A stretch of 64,000 nt of DNA from Spirochaetota bacterium (GTDB lineage Bacteria; Spirochaetota; UBA4802; UBA5368): positions 1 through 64,000 of the forward strand of contig SCSX01000078.1 in NCBI GenBank assembly GCA_004297825.1. Direction: 5' to 3'. Positions 17,348 to 25,525 of this stretch are shown here, one piece after another; the first letter of the stretch is position 1, and every line of letters begins with the position of its first letter. Below the pieces are notes generated by a model. The model searched no databases and was not told the DNA's origin. It saw only the letters and a list, made by a program, of their open reading frames with translations. Both the position numbers and the translations under genes were made by a program.

Positions 17348-17429
17348 GGTTTCCTCCATGCACCGTTTTGTGTACGCATCAGTGGATTTCTATCAAACAA
17401 AGAAAAAATATTCAATAAATAATACTACC

Positions 17430-17448
17430 GAACGTATAAGTAACGTTC
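17430..17448. promoter_or_regulatory. Short inverted repeat between the WYL and GIY-YIG genes
   Basis: GAACGT (17430-17435) and ACGTTC (17443-17448) form a perfect 6-bp inverted repeat with a 7-base centre in an AT-rich stretch just upstream of the WYL gene. It is a possible regulator site; it also touches the left repeat of the GIY-YIG unit. Confidence 0.3.
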
Positions 17449-17541
17449 CCTTCGGCTCCGCTCAGGGAACGGGTGGGGACTGCGCTCAGGGAACGGGGGG
17501 AGGCTCCGCTCGTTGAGCGGAGTCGAAACGTGCGGAGTTCC
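17445..17541. repeat. Left palindromic repeat of the GIY-YIG unit
   Basis: Contains GTTCCCT...AGGGAAC (17445-17470), a second AGGGAACGGGG copy, and a perfect hairpin CTCCGCTC-GTT-GAGCGGAG (17504-17522) followed by TCGAAACGTGCGGAGTTCC. The same modules in the same order recur at 17849-17975 on the other side of the nuclease gene. Confidence 0.7.
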
Positions 17542-17555
17542 AAGGAGAAAAACCA

Positions 17556-17945
17556 ATGCCCTACATGTACATTCTCGAGTGCTCCGACGGAACATATTAC
17601 ACGGGCAGTACCTGGAATCTTGAAAAACGTTTGATAGAGCATAATGCAGGAATGGGCGCTCACTATACCGCGAAACGCCTCCCGGTGGTACTGGCATTTT
17701 ATGAAGAGTTTAATCGGATAGATGACGCCTTTTACCGGGAGAAACAGGTACAAGGGTGGAGTCATAAAAAGAAACACGCGCTCATTGAGCAAAACTGGGA
17801 AAGGGTGCATGAACTGGCGGAATGCAGAAATGAGACTCATTGCAGGAACGCTCCCTTCGACTCCGCTCAGGGAGCGGGTGGGGGCCCTGCTCAAGGGGTG
17901 GCTGAGAATGCCGGGCAGAGAGTGGTTAATAAGACCGTGCGTTGA
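17556..17945 (+). CDS. GIY-YIG nuclease-family protein with a repeat-derived C-terminus
   Basis: 129 residues. Residues 1-95 are a compact GIY-YIG domain of the UPF0213/YhbQ type: YMYILECSDGTYYTGSTWNLEKRLIEHN, with the usual Y-x-(10)-Y-x-G order and the Arg in EKRL, then AFYEEFNRIDDAFYREKQVQGW. Such domains cleave DNA using one metal ion. The last 30 or so residues (CRNAPFDSAQGAGGGPAQG...) are encoded by the right-hand palindromic repeat, which also supplies the TGA stop. Start ATG 17556 follows AAGGAG by eight bases. Repeats on both sides suggest a mobile or repeat-associated unit. Confidence 0.8.
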   Translation: MPYMYILECSDGTYYTGSTWNLEKRLIEHNAGMGAHYTAKRLPVVLAFYEEFNRIDDAFYREKQVQGWSHKKKHALIEQNWERVHELAECRNETHCRNAPFDSAQGAGGGPAQGVAENAGQRVVNKTVR

Positions 17946-17975
17946 GCGGAGTCGAAACGCTCGGAGTCGAAGCAA
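17849..17975. repeat. Right palindromic repeat of the GIY-YIG unit
   Basis: CGCTCCCT...AGGGAGCG (17849-17876), GGGTGGGGGCCCTGCTCAAG, and GTTGAGCGGAGTCGAAACG (17941-17959) repeat the modules of 17445-17541 in the same order. It overlaps the last 97 bases of the nuclease reading frame. Confidence 0.7.
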
Positions 17976-18202
17976 GCGGAATTAGTGGAGGATTTTCTAG
18001 CTCGAAACAAATGTGTAGGTCTCTATTTGTCGTAGGCGATATGGTACTTTGTGTGCATGTCGTCAATTGCAGGCGGGGGAAAGGCTGGAATGATGAAAGA
18101 GGAACTCCCCATGTAAGTGAAACCTGCCTATCATAACAGGAATATTTGTATTGATTATTTATATGTTTATTGAGGTACTATGATCATACAAAAAGAATCG
18201 GT

Positions 18203-20587
18203 ATGGCCGAGTCAACGAACATGAACCGCCGCGCCTCCGCCACTGTGCAGATAGCCCATGTAAAGCGTGATGACACGGGGGAATGGAAAACCCAGACGCT
18301 TAGAGAGCATTTGGATGGAGTTGCGATCCTTGCGAAGGGATTTGCGGAGGCGTTTGGGAGCGGGGACTGGGCGGAGGTTGCGGGATATTGGCATGACCTT
18401 GGGAAGTACCTTCCGGAATGGCAGAAATACATAAGAAAGGAAACGGGATATGATGAAGGTGCATATATTGAAACACAGAAAGGCCGTCCAAACCATAGCA
18501 CTGCCGGTGCGGTTCTTTCTTTCAAGCTTTTTGAGGAAGCCGTTAAAAATCGCGAGAAAGCAAAGACTATCGCGCGAATAATTGCGTATCTTGTTTCAGG
18601 TCATCATGCAGGTTTGCCTGATTGGTATCCGGATTATGCAGGAGGTGATCTTCAGAATCGTATTTTTAAGGATGGTGTTTTATGGACAGAAGAGCTAAAT
18701 AGAATAAAGACTGAACCAGATAGCAAGGAATTCATCGAAAAGAACCTTCCTGTTACGTCACCCCTCGGCATTCCCGATCCCATGACACAGAAAGAAAACT
18801 TCCATCTCTGGATTCGGATGCTCTTTTCCTGTCTTGTGGACGCGGATTATCTTGACACCGAAGCATTCATGAAGCCCGAACGGGCGGAGTTGAGAGGGAA
18901 ATATCCAACACTTAAGGAATTAAAGCATCGGTTCGATTCTTTTATGGATAATAAGAGAAGAGAAGCAAAAGACAATTCCATAAATTGGGAAAGAAATGCT
19001 ATCCTTCAGTCTTGCAGGGAAAAAGCAAAAATTGAACCAGGGATATTTTCTCTGAATGTCCCGACCGGCGGAGGGAAAACCCTTTCTTCAATGGCGTTTG
19101 CACTGGAGCATGCAATAAAACATGATAAACAACGAATTATCATGGCGATACCATACACCAGCATTATTGAACAGACCGCAAAAGTCTATAAGTACGGCAC
19201 TGATGATGAAAAAGAAATTGAAAAAGTGTTAAAAACAGGCACTTGGCTTTTTGGTGAGAATGCAGTTCTTGATCACCATAGCAATATCGATCCTGATAAA
19301 GAATCTCCCGCAAGTATCCTCTCGACGGAGAACTGGGACGCGCCTGTAATTGTAACAACCAATGTCCAACTGTTTGAATCACTATTCGCGAGCCGCCCGT
19401 CGAACTGCCGGAAGCTCCATAATATAATCAATAGCGTAATTATTTTGGATGAGGCCCAGATGCTTCCGCCGGAATACCTGAGGCCGATTCTTTCCATGCT
19501 TCAAGGGCTCGTCGATCATTTTCGTGTGACGGTAGTTTTATGCACCGCCACCCAGCCCACACTTGAAGGAAAAATCGGCTCACAAGGTACCGCGTTTCAA
19601 GGGTTGAAAAGTGTTAGGCCCATCATTGATGGGCCCGAAGTGCTTTCCAAATCATTCAAAAGAGTGACGATTGAACCGCCAACAGACTTGAATAGCCGAT
19701 CTTCTTGGGACGACGTTGCCAACGAGCTTAACCATTACCCACAGGTAATCTGTATTGTCAACAAGCGCAATGACTGCCGGGACCTCCATGCGCTTATGCC
19801 GGAAGGAACGATCCATTTATCCGCGCTTATGTGCGGGGAAGAGCGTAGTGAAATAATTTCTAATATAAAAACTGCTTTGAGGGAAGGGAAGCCGGTCAAG
19901 GTTATAAGCACTCAACTTGTGGAAGCTGGCGTGGACATTGATTTCCCCATAGTATATCGGGCCCTTGCCGGTATGGATTCCATCGCTCAGGCGGCCGGAC
20001 GCTGCAATCGTGAGGGAAAACTTAACGCTATGGGGGAGCTTGGAAAGGTTGTGGTCTTCAATCCTCCAAAATCGGCGCCCGTTGGATTGCTTCGAAAGGG
20101 GGAGGACGCCAGCAAATCTTTACTCAGACAGCGAAGTAAGATTGAGCTGAAACCGGAATTGTTCACGGAATATTTTAATGCTTTCTATGCCGCCGTGAAC
20201 GATTTCGACAAAGCGAAATTCAAAACGTGTTTGGTGGATGAATCGGAAGAATTTAAATTCCAATTCCGCACCTTTGCTCATGAATTCCGATTGATAGACG
20301 ATCAGGCACAAAAAGGAATTATTATCTGGTACGAAGGTAAAAATCATAGTAGCTTGAAATTGATTGATGAGCTGAAAAATTACGGTCCAAGTCAGAGTTT
20401 GGCTAGGAAGCTGCAAAGATTTACTGTGACTGTTCCCATCCGGATATTGCAAAAACTTGTTAATGAAGGCTTTGTGAGCGACGAAGAGTCGAATGGCTAC
20501 TTTGTGCAGACGAGTGATGGGTTGTATAAAAAAGGTCTTGGTCTAATGTACGATATCGAGACCGACTCGGCATTGAATGTCGTTTGA
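18203..20587 (+). CDS. cas3: CRISPR-associated nuclease/helicase Cas3 (type I-C)
   Basis: About 794 residues joining an N-terminal HD nuclease to an SF2 helicase. HD motifs: LREHLDGVA, GYWHDLGKYLPEWQKY, GHHAGLPDW. Helicase motifs: VPTGGGKTLSS (Walker A), LDEAQMLPPEY (motif II), CTATQPTL (III), STQLVEAGVDIDFP and QAAGRCNREGK (V and VI). It unwinds and degrades target DNA after recruitment by Cascade. The start is uncertain: ATG 18203 and ATG 18218 are candidates, TTG 18170 a third, none with a strong ribosome binding site. It overlaps cas5c by 11 bases. The region is lower in GC than the chromosome. Confidence 0.95.
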   Translation: MAESTNMNRRASATVQIAHVKRDDTGEWKTQTLREHLDGVAILAKGFAEAFGSGDWAEVAGYWHDLGKYLPEWQKYIRKETGYDEGAYIETQKGRPNHSTAGAVLSFKLFEEAVKNREKAKTIARIIAYLVSGHHAGLPDWYPDYAGGDLQNRIFKDGVLWTEELNRIKTEPDSKEFIEKNLPVTSPLGIPDPMTQKENFHLWIRMLFSCLVDADYLDTEAFMKPERAELRGKYPTLKELKHRFDSFMDNKRREAKDNSINWERNAILQSCREKAKIEPGIFSLNVPTGGGKTLSSMAFALEHAIKHDKQRIIMAIPYTSIIEQTAKVYKYGTDDEKEIEKVLKTGTWLFGENAVLDHHSNIDPDKESPASILSTENWDAPVIVTTNVQLFESLFASRPSNCRKLHNIINSVIILDEAQMLPPEYLRPILSMLQGLVDHFRVTVVLCTATQPTLEGKIGSQGTAFQGLKSVRPIIDGPEVLSKSFKRVTIEPPTDLNSRSSWDDVANELNHYPQVICIVNKRNDCRDLHALMPEGTIHLSALMCGEERSEIISNIKTALREGKPVKVISTQLVEAGVDIDFPIVYRALAGMDSIAQAAGRCNREGKLNAMGELGKVVVFNPPKSAPVGLLRKGEDASKSLLRQRSKIELKPELFTEYFNAFYAAVNDFDKAKFKTCLVDESEEFKFQFRTFAHEFRLIDDQAQKGIIIWYEGKNHSSLKLIDELKNYGPSQSLARKLQRFTVTVPIRILQKLVNEGFVSDEESNGYFVQTSDGLYKKGLGLMYDIETDSALNVV

Positions 20588-21335
20588 TGATTTCACGGAG
20601 GGAATATTGGAAAGGGAATATTTTAACAAAATCTTCTGCCTTGAGGTGTGGGGAGACTATGCGTGTTTTACGCGCCCCGAGATGAAGGTCGAGAGGGTGA
20701 GTTATGATGTTATTACGCCCTCAGCGGCACGGGCTATTTTCGAGGCAATCTTTTGGAAACCGGCTGTCGAGTGGCGGATTAAGAAAATTGAGGTGTTGGC
20801 TCCCATTAAATGGATTTCAGTTCGGCGAAACGAGGTTGGCGTTGTTATGAGCGACCGTTCAGATGGAATTTTTATTGAAGATAATCGGCAGCAGCGAGCT
20901 GGATTGTTACTTCGAGAAGTCAGGTATCGACTGCATGCGGAATTGGTTTACATACCTCCGAACAAGCGCAAGATAACGCCAGGGCGGACTCCTGATTTTC
21001 TGATCAATGAAGATGAAAAGAACGAATTGCGAACGGATGAAAATCCAGGAAAATACAACGGCATATTCGAACGGCGCGCAATAAAAGGGCAGTGTTTCAA
21101 TCAACCTTATCTTGGCTGCCGGGAATTTAGCGCCGGTTTTCGATTGGTTGAAAATATTGAGAAAGAACAAAAACTGAAACCTGCGCTAAATGAACCTTCA
21201 CGCGATCTAGGATTTATGCTCTATGACATGGATTTTACCGACACAAACGATCCCAAACCCGCTTTTTTCCGAGCACGGATGGATAATGGTGTGATTCAAA
21301 TTCCGGACTGGGAAAGCGAGGAGGTAAGGAGATGA
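20577..21335 (+). CDS. cas5c: Type I-C Cas5 (Cas5c/Cas5d), crRNA-processing endoribonuclease
   Basis: 252 residues. The ferredoxin-like start FNKIFCLEVWGDYACFTRPEMKVERVSYDVITPSAARAIFEAIFWKP is the family signature, with the glycine-rich and DxxTPSAAR segments in place; FERRAIKGQCFNQPYLGCREFSA follows in the second half. In type I-C systems, which lack Cas6, this protein cuts pre-crRNA and stays on the 5' handle. It overlaps cas3 (11 bases) and cas8c (4 bases), indicating one transcript. Confidence 0.95.
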   Translation: MSFDDFTEGILEREYFNKIFCLEVWGDYACFTRPEMKVERVSYDVITPSAARAIFEAIFWKPAVEWRIKKIEVLAPIKWISVRRNEVGVVMSDRSDGIFIEDNRQQRAGLLLREVRYRLHAELVYIPPNKRKITPGRTPDFLINEDEKNELRTDENPGKYNGIFERRAIKGQCFNQPYLGCREFSAGFRLVENIEKEQKLKPALNEPSRDLGFMLYDMDFTDTNDPKPAFFRARMDNGVIQIPDWESEEVRR

Positions 21336-23074
21336 TTCTGCAGGCCTTGTATGAGTATTATCAGAGGAAAGCTGCTGATCCTGAGAGTGATATTGCGACG
21401 GAGGGATTTGAAAAGAAGGAAATCAAATACATTATAAAAATCAGGGAAGATGGTTCATTTAATGACCTGATCGATACCAGAGAAAATAAAATTGGTCACT
21501 TCTATATCCTTCCGAAATCAGTAGGTCGTTCCGGATCAAATTCATGGCAAACGGCCTTTTTACTCTGGGATCATTATGGCTATGTCCTGGCATTTCCTAG
21601 AGACGATACAATAAAAGCTATAGATATGGCAAAAAAACAAAATGAGGCATTTATTAATAGAATTAGGAACCTTCCAGGGGAAGTTAGGGTAGATAAAGGG
21701 ATCAATGCAATACTCAATTTTTACAATAAAAATCAACAGGAGAAAGTAATAAAACATCCTCTGTGGAAAGAGTGTTCGAGCATTCCTGGATGTAATTTAA
21801 CTTTCCAGTTGGAAAGTGATCAATGCTTGGTATCAGAAAGAGAATTACTTGCAAATTTCATTTCAAACAGTATTTCGCAAACAAACCAAGAAGAAGCCAA
21901 CAAACCGCCTATTGAGGGATATTGTCTAATCACCGGCAAGAAAGGTGTTATAAAACGAACCCACACCGCAACACCGATTCCTGGATCGAAAAGCAATGCG
22001 AAAATACTGGCTTTTCAAAAAAATTCAGGTTATGATTCCTACGGAAAAGAACAAGCTTATAACGCTCCGGTCTCCTTGCAGGCCGAAGCCGCATATTCGA
22101 CTGCTTTAAAAACGCTTCTGGATAAAAATTCACAAAATAAACTCTTAATAAATGATATAACAACCGTCTTTTGGGCGGAAAAAAAACCAGCCATGTATGA
22201 TCTTGAGGAAAATTTCAAATGGCTGATTGATGATTCTCCAAAAGACGATCCGGACAAGGGTGCTCGCGCAGTTAAAGGCTTGTTTGATTCGGTGCTTTCG
22301 GGAAAACGGACGATTGATGAAGGAAACCGATTTTATGTGCTCGGCCTTTCCCCGAACTCTGCAAGAATCTCGGTGCGCTTCTGGAAGGTCGGAAAAGTCA
22401 GCGATTTTGAAGATAATATAAAACAACATTTTAATGACTTCGAGATTGTTCGAGGACCTCAAGAGCCTGATTATCTGCCACTCAGTAAAATACTGCGAGC
22501 CACGGCTTTGGAATACAAGATAGATAATGTACCTCCCAACCTTGCTGGAAAAGTGATAGAGAGTATGCTAGACGGAACTCCCTATCCGGATTCACTACTT
22601 AATTTGGACATGAACCGTATCCGTGCCGAACGCGTAGTAACGAGGACGAGAGCGGCGATACTTAAAGCATATTTTAATAGATATAACCGTTTTTATAATA
22701 AAAATGAAAAGGAGGTTCTTATGAGTCTTGATAAAGTAAAAAACGATATCGGATACCGACTCGGCAGGCTTTTTGCGGTTATTGAAAAGATCGATGAAGA
22801 AGGTGGGGCAGGGACGGTTCGAGAACGGTTTTACGGAGCAGCATCAACCAGTCCAGGAACGGTTTTTTCAAGATTGTTGACCCTTAAAAATCATCATCTT
22901 GCGAAATTGGACAATGTAGGAAGAAGAGTGAATTTTGAAAAAGAAATCTGCGAGATATGTGATGAAATTCAGGACTTTCCTTCACATCTAATAATGAAAG
23001 AGCAAGCGCAATTTGCAATTGGTTACTATCACCAGCGTCAAGATTATTTCAAACCAAAATCAGACAATAAATAG
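21332..23074 (+). CDS. cas8c: Type I-C large subunit Cas8c (Csd1)
   Basis: 580 residues. Csd1 signatures: the N-terminal MILQALYEYYQRKA, FYILPKSVGRSG, YCLITGKKGVIKRTHTATPIPG, DITTVFWAEKK (where the family has F-W) and FYVLGLSPNSARISVRFW. Cas8c recognises the PAM and helps unwind target DNA in Cascade. The last 117 codons hold a second translation start giving Cas11c. Length and order match intact type I-C loci. The gene is AT-rich relative to the core chromosome. Confidence 0.95.
   Translation: MILQALYEYYQRKAADPESDIATEGFEKKEIKYIIKIREDGSFNDLIDTRENKIGHFYILPKSVGRSGSNSWQTAFLLWDHYGYVLAFPRDDTIKAIDMAKKQNEAFINRIRNLPGEVRVDKGINAILNFYNKNQQEKVIKHPLWKECSSIPGCNLTFQLESDQCLVSERELLANFISNSISQTNQEEANKPPIEGYCLITGKKGVIKRTHTATPIPGSKSNAKILAFQKNSGYDSYGKEQAYNAPVSLQAEAAYSTALKTLLDKNSQNKLLINDITTVFWAEKKPAMYDLEENFKWLIDDSPKDDPDKGARAVKGLFDSVLSGKRTIDEGNRFYVLGLSPNSARISVRFWKVGKVSDFEDNIKQHFNDFEIVRGPQEPDYLPLSKILRATALEYKIDNVPPNLAGKVIESMLDGTPYPDSLLNLDMNRIRAERVVTRTRAAILKAYFNRYNRFYNKNEKEVLMSLDKVKNDIGYRLGRLFAVIEKIDEEGGAGTVRERFYGAASTSPGTVFSRLLTLKNHHLAKLDNVGRRVNFEKEICEICDEIQDFPSHLIMKEQAQFAIGYYHQRQDYFKPKSDNK
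22721..23074 (+). CDS. cas11c: Type I-C small subunit Cas11c, translated from inside cas8c
   Basis: An in-frame ATG at 22721 within cas8c (codon 464) has a near-perfect ribosome binding site, AAAAGGAGG (22707-22715), five bases upstream. It would give a 117-residue helical protein (MSLDKVKNDIGYRLGRLFAV...). Independent translation of Cas11 from the 3' end of cas8 is established for type I-C and is needed for complex assembly; the sequence here shows the expected signal. Not a separate gene but a separate product. Confidence 0.8.
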   Translation: MSLDKVKNDIGYRLGRLFAVIEKIDEEGGAGTVRERFYGAASTSPGTVFSRLLTLKNHHLAKLDNVGRRVNFEKEICEICDEIQDFPSHLIMKEQAQFAIGYYHQRQDYFKPKSDNK

Positions 23075-23092
23075 GAACAGAGGAGGATGCAA

Positions 23093-24004
23093 ATGAATAC
23101 AATTGATAGAAGACATGATTTCGTTCTTTTTTTTGATGTAAAAGATGGCAATCCGAATGGGGATCCAGACGCGGGTAATCTACCGCGTATTGATGCTGAA
23201 AATGGTATGGGTTTGGTTACCGATGTCTGTTTGAAAAGAAAGGTGCGAAATTATGTTCAATTAATCCAGACAAATAAAAAGGGCTATGAGATATTTGTAA
23301 AGGAAAGAGGAATTCTGAATGATTTAATCGAGAAAGCATACTCTGATTTAAAAATCGATCTTGAAAAGCCTCCTGTCAACACTGAGGATGGGAAAAAACG
23401 TAATGGATCTGGAATCGCACAAGGTAGCGAGATTTCCAAAGGACGTGAGAAGATGTGCAAAGACTACTATGATATACGATCATTTGGTGGAGTGTTGTCA
23501 ACAGGTGCAAACGCCGGCCAAGTAAGAGGGCCTATTCAATTTACTTTTGCTCGTTCCTTGGAGCCTGTTGTCGCTTTGGAACATTGTATAACAAGAATGG
23601 CGGTAACACGTAGAGAGGATTACGAAGAAAAAGGAAAAGATCGTGAAATGGGCCGTAAGTTCACCGTTCCCTACGGTCTTTATCGTGCTCACGGATTTGT
23701 TTCCGCTCATCTCGCAGCTCAGACTGGTTTTTCACAGGATGATCTTGATCTTTTCTGGAAGGCGCTTCAGGAGATGTTCGAGCACGACCGCTCCGCGGCG
23801 CGCGGTTTCATGTGTACGAGGGCGCTCGTCGTCTTCGAACATGCTACTGCGCTCGGGAATAAGCCCGCCCACACTTTGTTTGATCGGGTGAGTTGGAAAA
23901 GGATTAAGGACGGTCCGGCGCGGGACTTTACAGATTACCAGATTCTTCTCGATGGTCAGCCCGTGAAGGAGATATATTTAAAAGTTCCTGTGGCTAATCA
24001 GTAA
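23093..24004 (+). CDS. cas7c: Type I-C backbone subunit Cas7c (Csd2)
   Basis: 303 residues. Begins DRRHDFVLFFDVKDGNPNGDPDAGNLPRID, the Csd2/Cas7 RRM-type start, then SGIAQGSEISKGRE, DIRSFGGVLSTG...GQVRGPIQF and CTRALVVFEHATALGNKPAHTLFDRV. Several copies coat the crRNA spacer in Cascade. ATG 23093 is preferred because GAGGAGG (23080-23086) lies six bases before it; an in-frame ATG at 23087 abuts that site. The effector operon ends here. Confidence 0.95.
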   Translation: MNTIDRRHDFVLFFDVKDGNPNGDPDAGNLPRIDAENGMGLVTDVCLKRKVRNYVQLIQTNKKGYEIFVKERGILNDLIEKAYSDLKIDLEKPPVNTEDGKKRNGSGIAQGSEISKGREKMCKDYYDIRSFGGVLSTGANAGQVRGPIQFTFARSLEPVVALEHCITRMAVTRREDYEEKGKDREMGRKFTVPYGLYRAHGFVSAHLAAQTGFSQDDLDLFWKALQEMFEHDRSAARGFMCTRALVVFEHATALGNKPAHTLFDRVSWKRIKDGPARDFTDYQILLDGQPVKEIYLKVPVANQ

Positions 24005-24063
24005 AACTTTGCTCCTTTCGACTTACACCGACTACGCCTGGTCTGAACCGCTTAGGAATCTAC

Positions 24064-24101
24064 CAGACTGCTCATCGAGCGGAGTCGAGATGAGCAGTCT
24101 G
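24064..24101. terminator. Strong hairpin after cas7c, sharing a core with the GIY-YIG repeats
   Basis: CAGACTGCTCATC (24064-24076) and GATGAGCAGTCTG (24089-24101) form a perfect 13-bp stem around the loop GAGCGGAGTCGA. That loop is the same core seen in both GIY-YIG repeats. It lies 60 bases beyond the cas7c stop and may attenuate transcription into the inserted genes; there is no T-run. Confidence 0.5.
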
Positions 24102-24268
24102 AATCAGCGGAAACATGAAGATTAAAAGTAAATCTGCAAATTTAATCGAGAGAATCAGCGATGACTTCTGAAATCTCTCACAGGACCACGCAGAATGCCG
24201 CATCAAGGGACGCCACCGACTATAGCGAGGGCTGCCGGCAACTGAAGCCCAGCACAGGAGAATACGAT

Positions 24269-24538
24269 ATGCCTGTCATTTCAATGTTTTACGGGATCAT
24301 CGTCCGAATGTTCAACTTCGACAATCAAAAACATCATACTCCTCATATTCATGTCGAATATCAGAACGAATCCGCCGTGGTCGCTATAGAAAGCGGCGAA
24401 CTACTACAGGGAGACCTTCCTCCGCGCGCGAAAAGGATTTTATTCGCATGGATGGAAATCCACAGGGAAGAGTTGATAGCTGACTGGCGCCTTGCGGTCA
24501 ACGGCGAGCATCCCTTCAAAATACGGCCGCTGGACTGA
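24269..24538 (+). CDS. DUF4160 protein (toxin-like partner of DUF2442)
   Basis: 89 residues: MPVISMFYGIIVRMFNFDNQKHHTPHIHVEYQNESAVVAIESGELLQG. The HHTPHIHVEY segment and the following G-x-L-x-x-G-x-L-P are the DUF4160 signature. DUF4160 and DUF2442 genes commonly pair and are suspected TA-like modules; no activity is proven. It lies between cas7c and cas4, on the same strand. Start ATG 24269 follows CAGGAG by eight bases; the preceding 100 bases hold no recognisable gene. Confidence 0.8.
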   Translation: MPVISMFYGIIVRMFNFDNQKHHTPHIHVEYQNESAVVAIESGELLQGDLPPRAKRILFAWMEIHREELIADWRLAVNGEHPFKIRPLD

Positions 24539-24553
24539 TTAGGAGGAATAATC

Positions 24554-24820
24554 ATGAGAAAAATATCCGATGTTGCAATTAGTGGCCACAATGGGTTGCT
24601 CGTCCGTTTCGCTGACGGAGATGAAAAAATATGTGATATCGCCCCGTTTCTTGAAAGAGGAGATTTCCAGGAGCTGAAAGATCCTTCGCTGTTCAAGACC
24701 GCGAAGTCCATCACGTGGGGCGTTGAATGGGACAATGGGCTTGATTTAAGCGCCGATACGCTCGACGCGATCGGAAAGCCGGCGGAAAATGCAATTAGCG
24801 GGGAAAGGCAGAAACCTTAA
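24554..24820 (+). CDS. DUF2442 protein
   Basis: 88 residues. GLLVRFADGDEKICDIAPFLERGDFQELKDPSLF then TWGVEWDNGLDLSADTL is the DUF2442 pattern. It usually sits next to DUF4160 and is thought to be the antitoxin-like partner. It starts 15 bases after the DUF4160 stop with AGGAGG at 24541-24546, so the two are co-expressed. It lies inside the cas locus, 69 bases before cas4. Confidence 0.8.
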   Translation: MRKISDVAISGHNGLLVRFADGDEKICDIAPFLERGDFQELKDPSLFKTAKSITWGVEWDNGLDLSADTLDAIGKPAENAISGERQKP

Positions 24821-24889
24821 ACTACCTCCCACAGCCGCCATTATGCAATTGAGAAGGAAGCCGGGATATTGGGAAAAACGAATTCAATA

Positions 24890-25525
24890 ATGTTTCCCGA
24901 AGAAGACTACATCCAGCTCTCATCGATACAGCATTATATCTTTTGCAAAAGACAATGCGCGCTCATCCACGTTGAAGGCCTGTGGGCGGAGAACAGATTC
25001 ACCGCGCGTGGAAAAATCATGCACGAGCGCGCAGATTCCGGCGACGACGAAACCCGTGGGGATATGCGCATCGCACGGAGCCTGAACATCTATTCCAAAC
25101 GCCTTGGCCTTTCCGGCAGGGCGGACGTGGTCGAGTTCAAAAAGGAGGGTGGGACGGAGCATCCCTTTCCCGTGGAGTATAAATCGGGACAACCCAAGCG
25201 CGATATTTGCGACCTCGCGCAGATTTGCGCGCAGGCCCTTTGCCTGGAGGAGATGACGGGCTTGCCCGTCCGGGAAGGGGCGATTTACTACGGAAGGCCC
25301 CGCAGGAGGCTCGCGGTCGAGCTTGACGACGCGCTCCGCCGCGAGACGGAGGACATTATCGCGGCCGTTCATCGAATGATTGAAACCAGGACGGTGCCGG
25401 CCGCGAAGCGCGAGAAAAAATGCGACAGCTGCTCTCTCCTGGAGCAGTGCATGCCCGGTATCGGCGAGAAACGGCTCGCAACCTATATCAGGGGGTTGTA
25501 CACGATCGATGAAGAGACATCTTAA
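24890..25525 (+). CDS. cas4: CRISPR adaptation exonuclease Cas4
   Basis: About 211 residues. PEEDYIQLSSIQHYIFCKRQCALIHVEGLW is the typical I-C Cas4 start with the first Fe-S Cys; GKIMHERAD, GRADVVEFKK and PVEYKSGQPK are the RecB-like nuclease motifs; KKCDSCSLLEQC near the C-terminus gives the remaining cluster Cys. Cas4 trims prespacers and selects PAM with Cas1-Cas2. I chose ATG 24890 by comparison with family starts; TTG 24869 is possible. It overlaps cas1 by 17 bases. Confidence 0.92.
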   Translation: MFPEEDYIQLSSIQHYIFCKRQCALIHVEGLWAENRFTARGKIMHERADSGDDETRGDMRIARSLNIYSKRLGLSGRADVVEFKKEGGTEHPFPVEYKSGQPKRDICDLAQICAQALCLEEMTGLPVREGAIYYGRPRRRLAVELDDALRRETEDIIAAVHRMIETRTVPAAKREKKCDSCSLLEQCMPGIGEKRLATYIRGLYTIDEETS

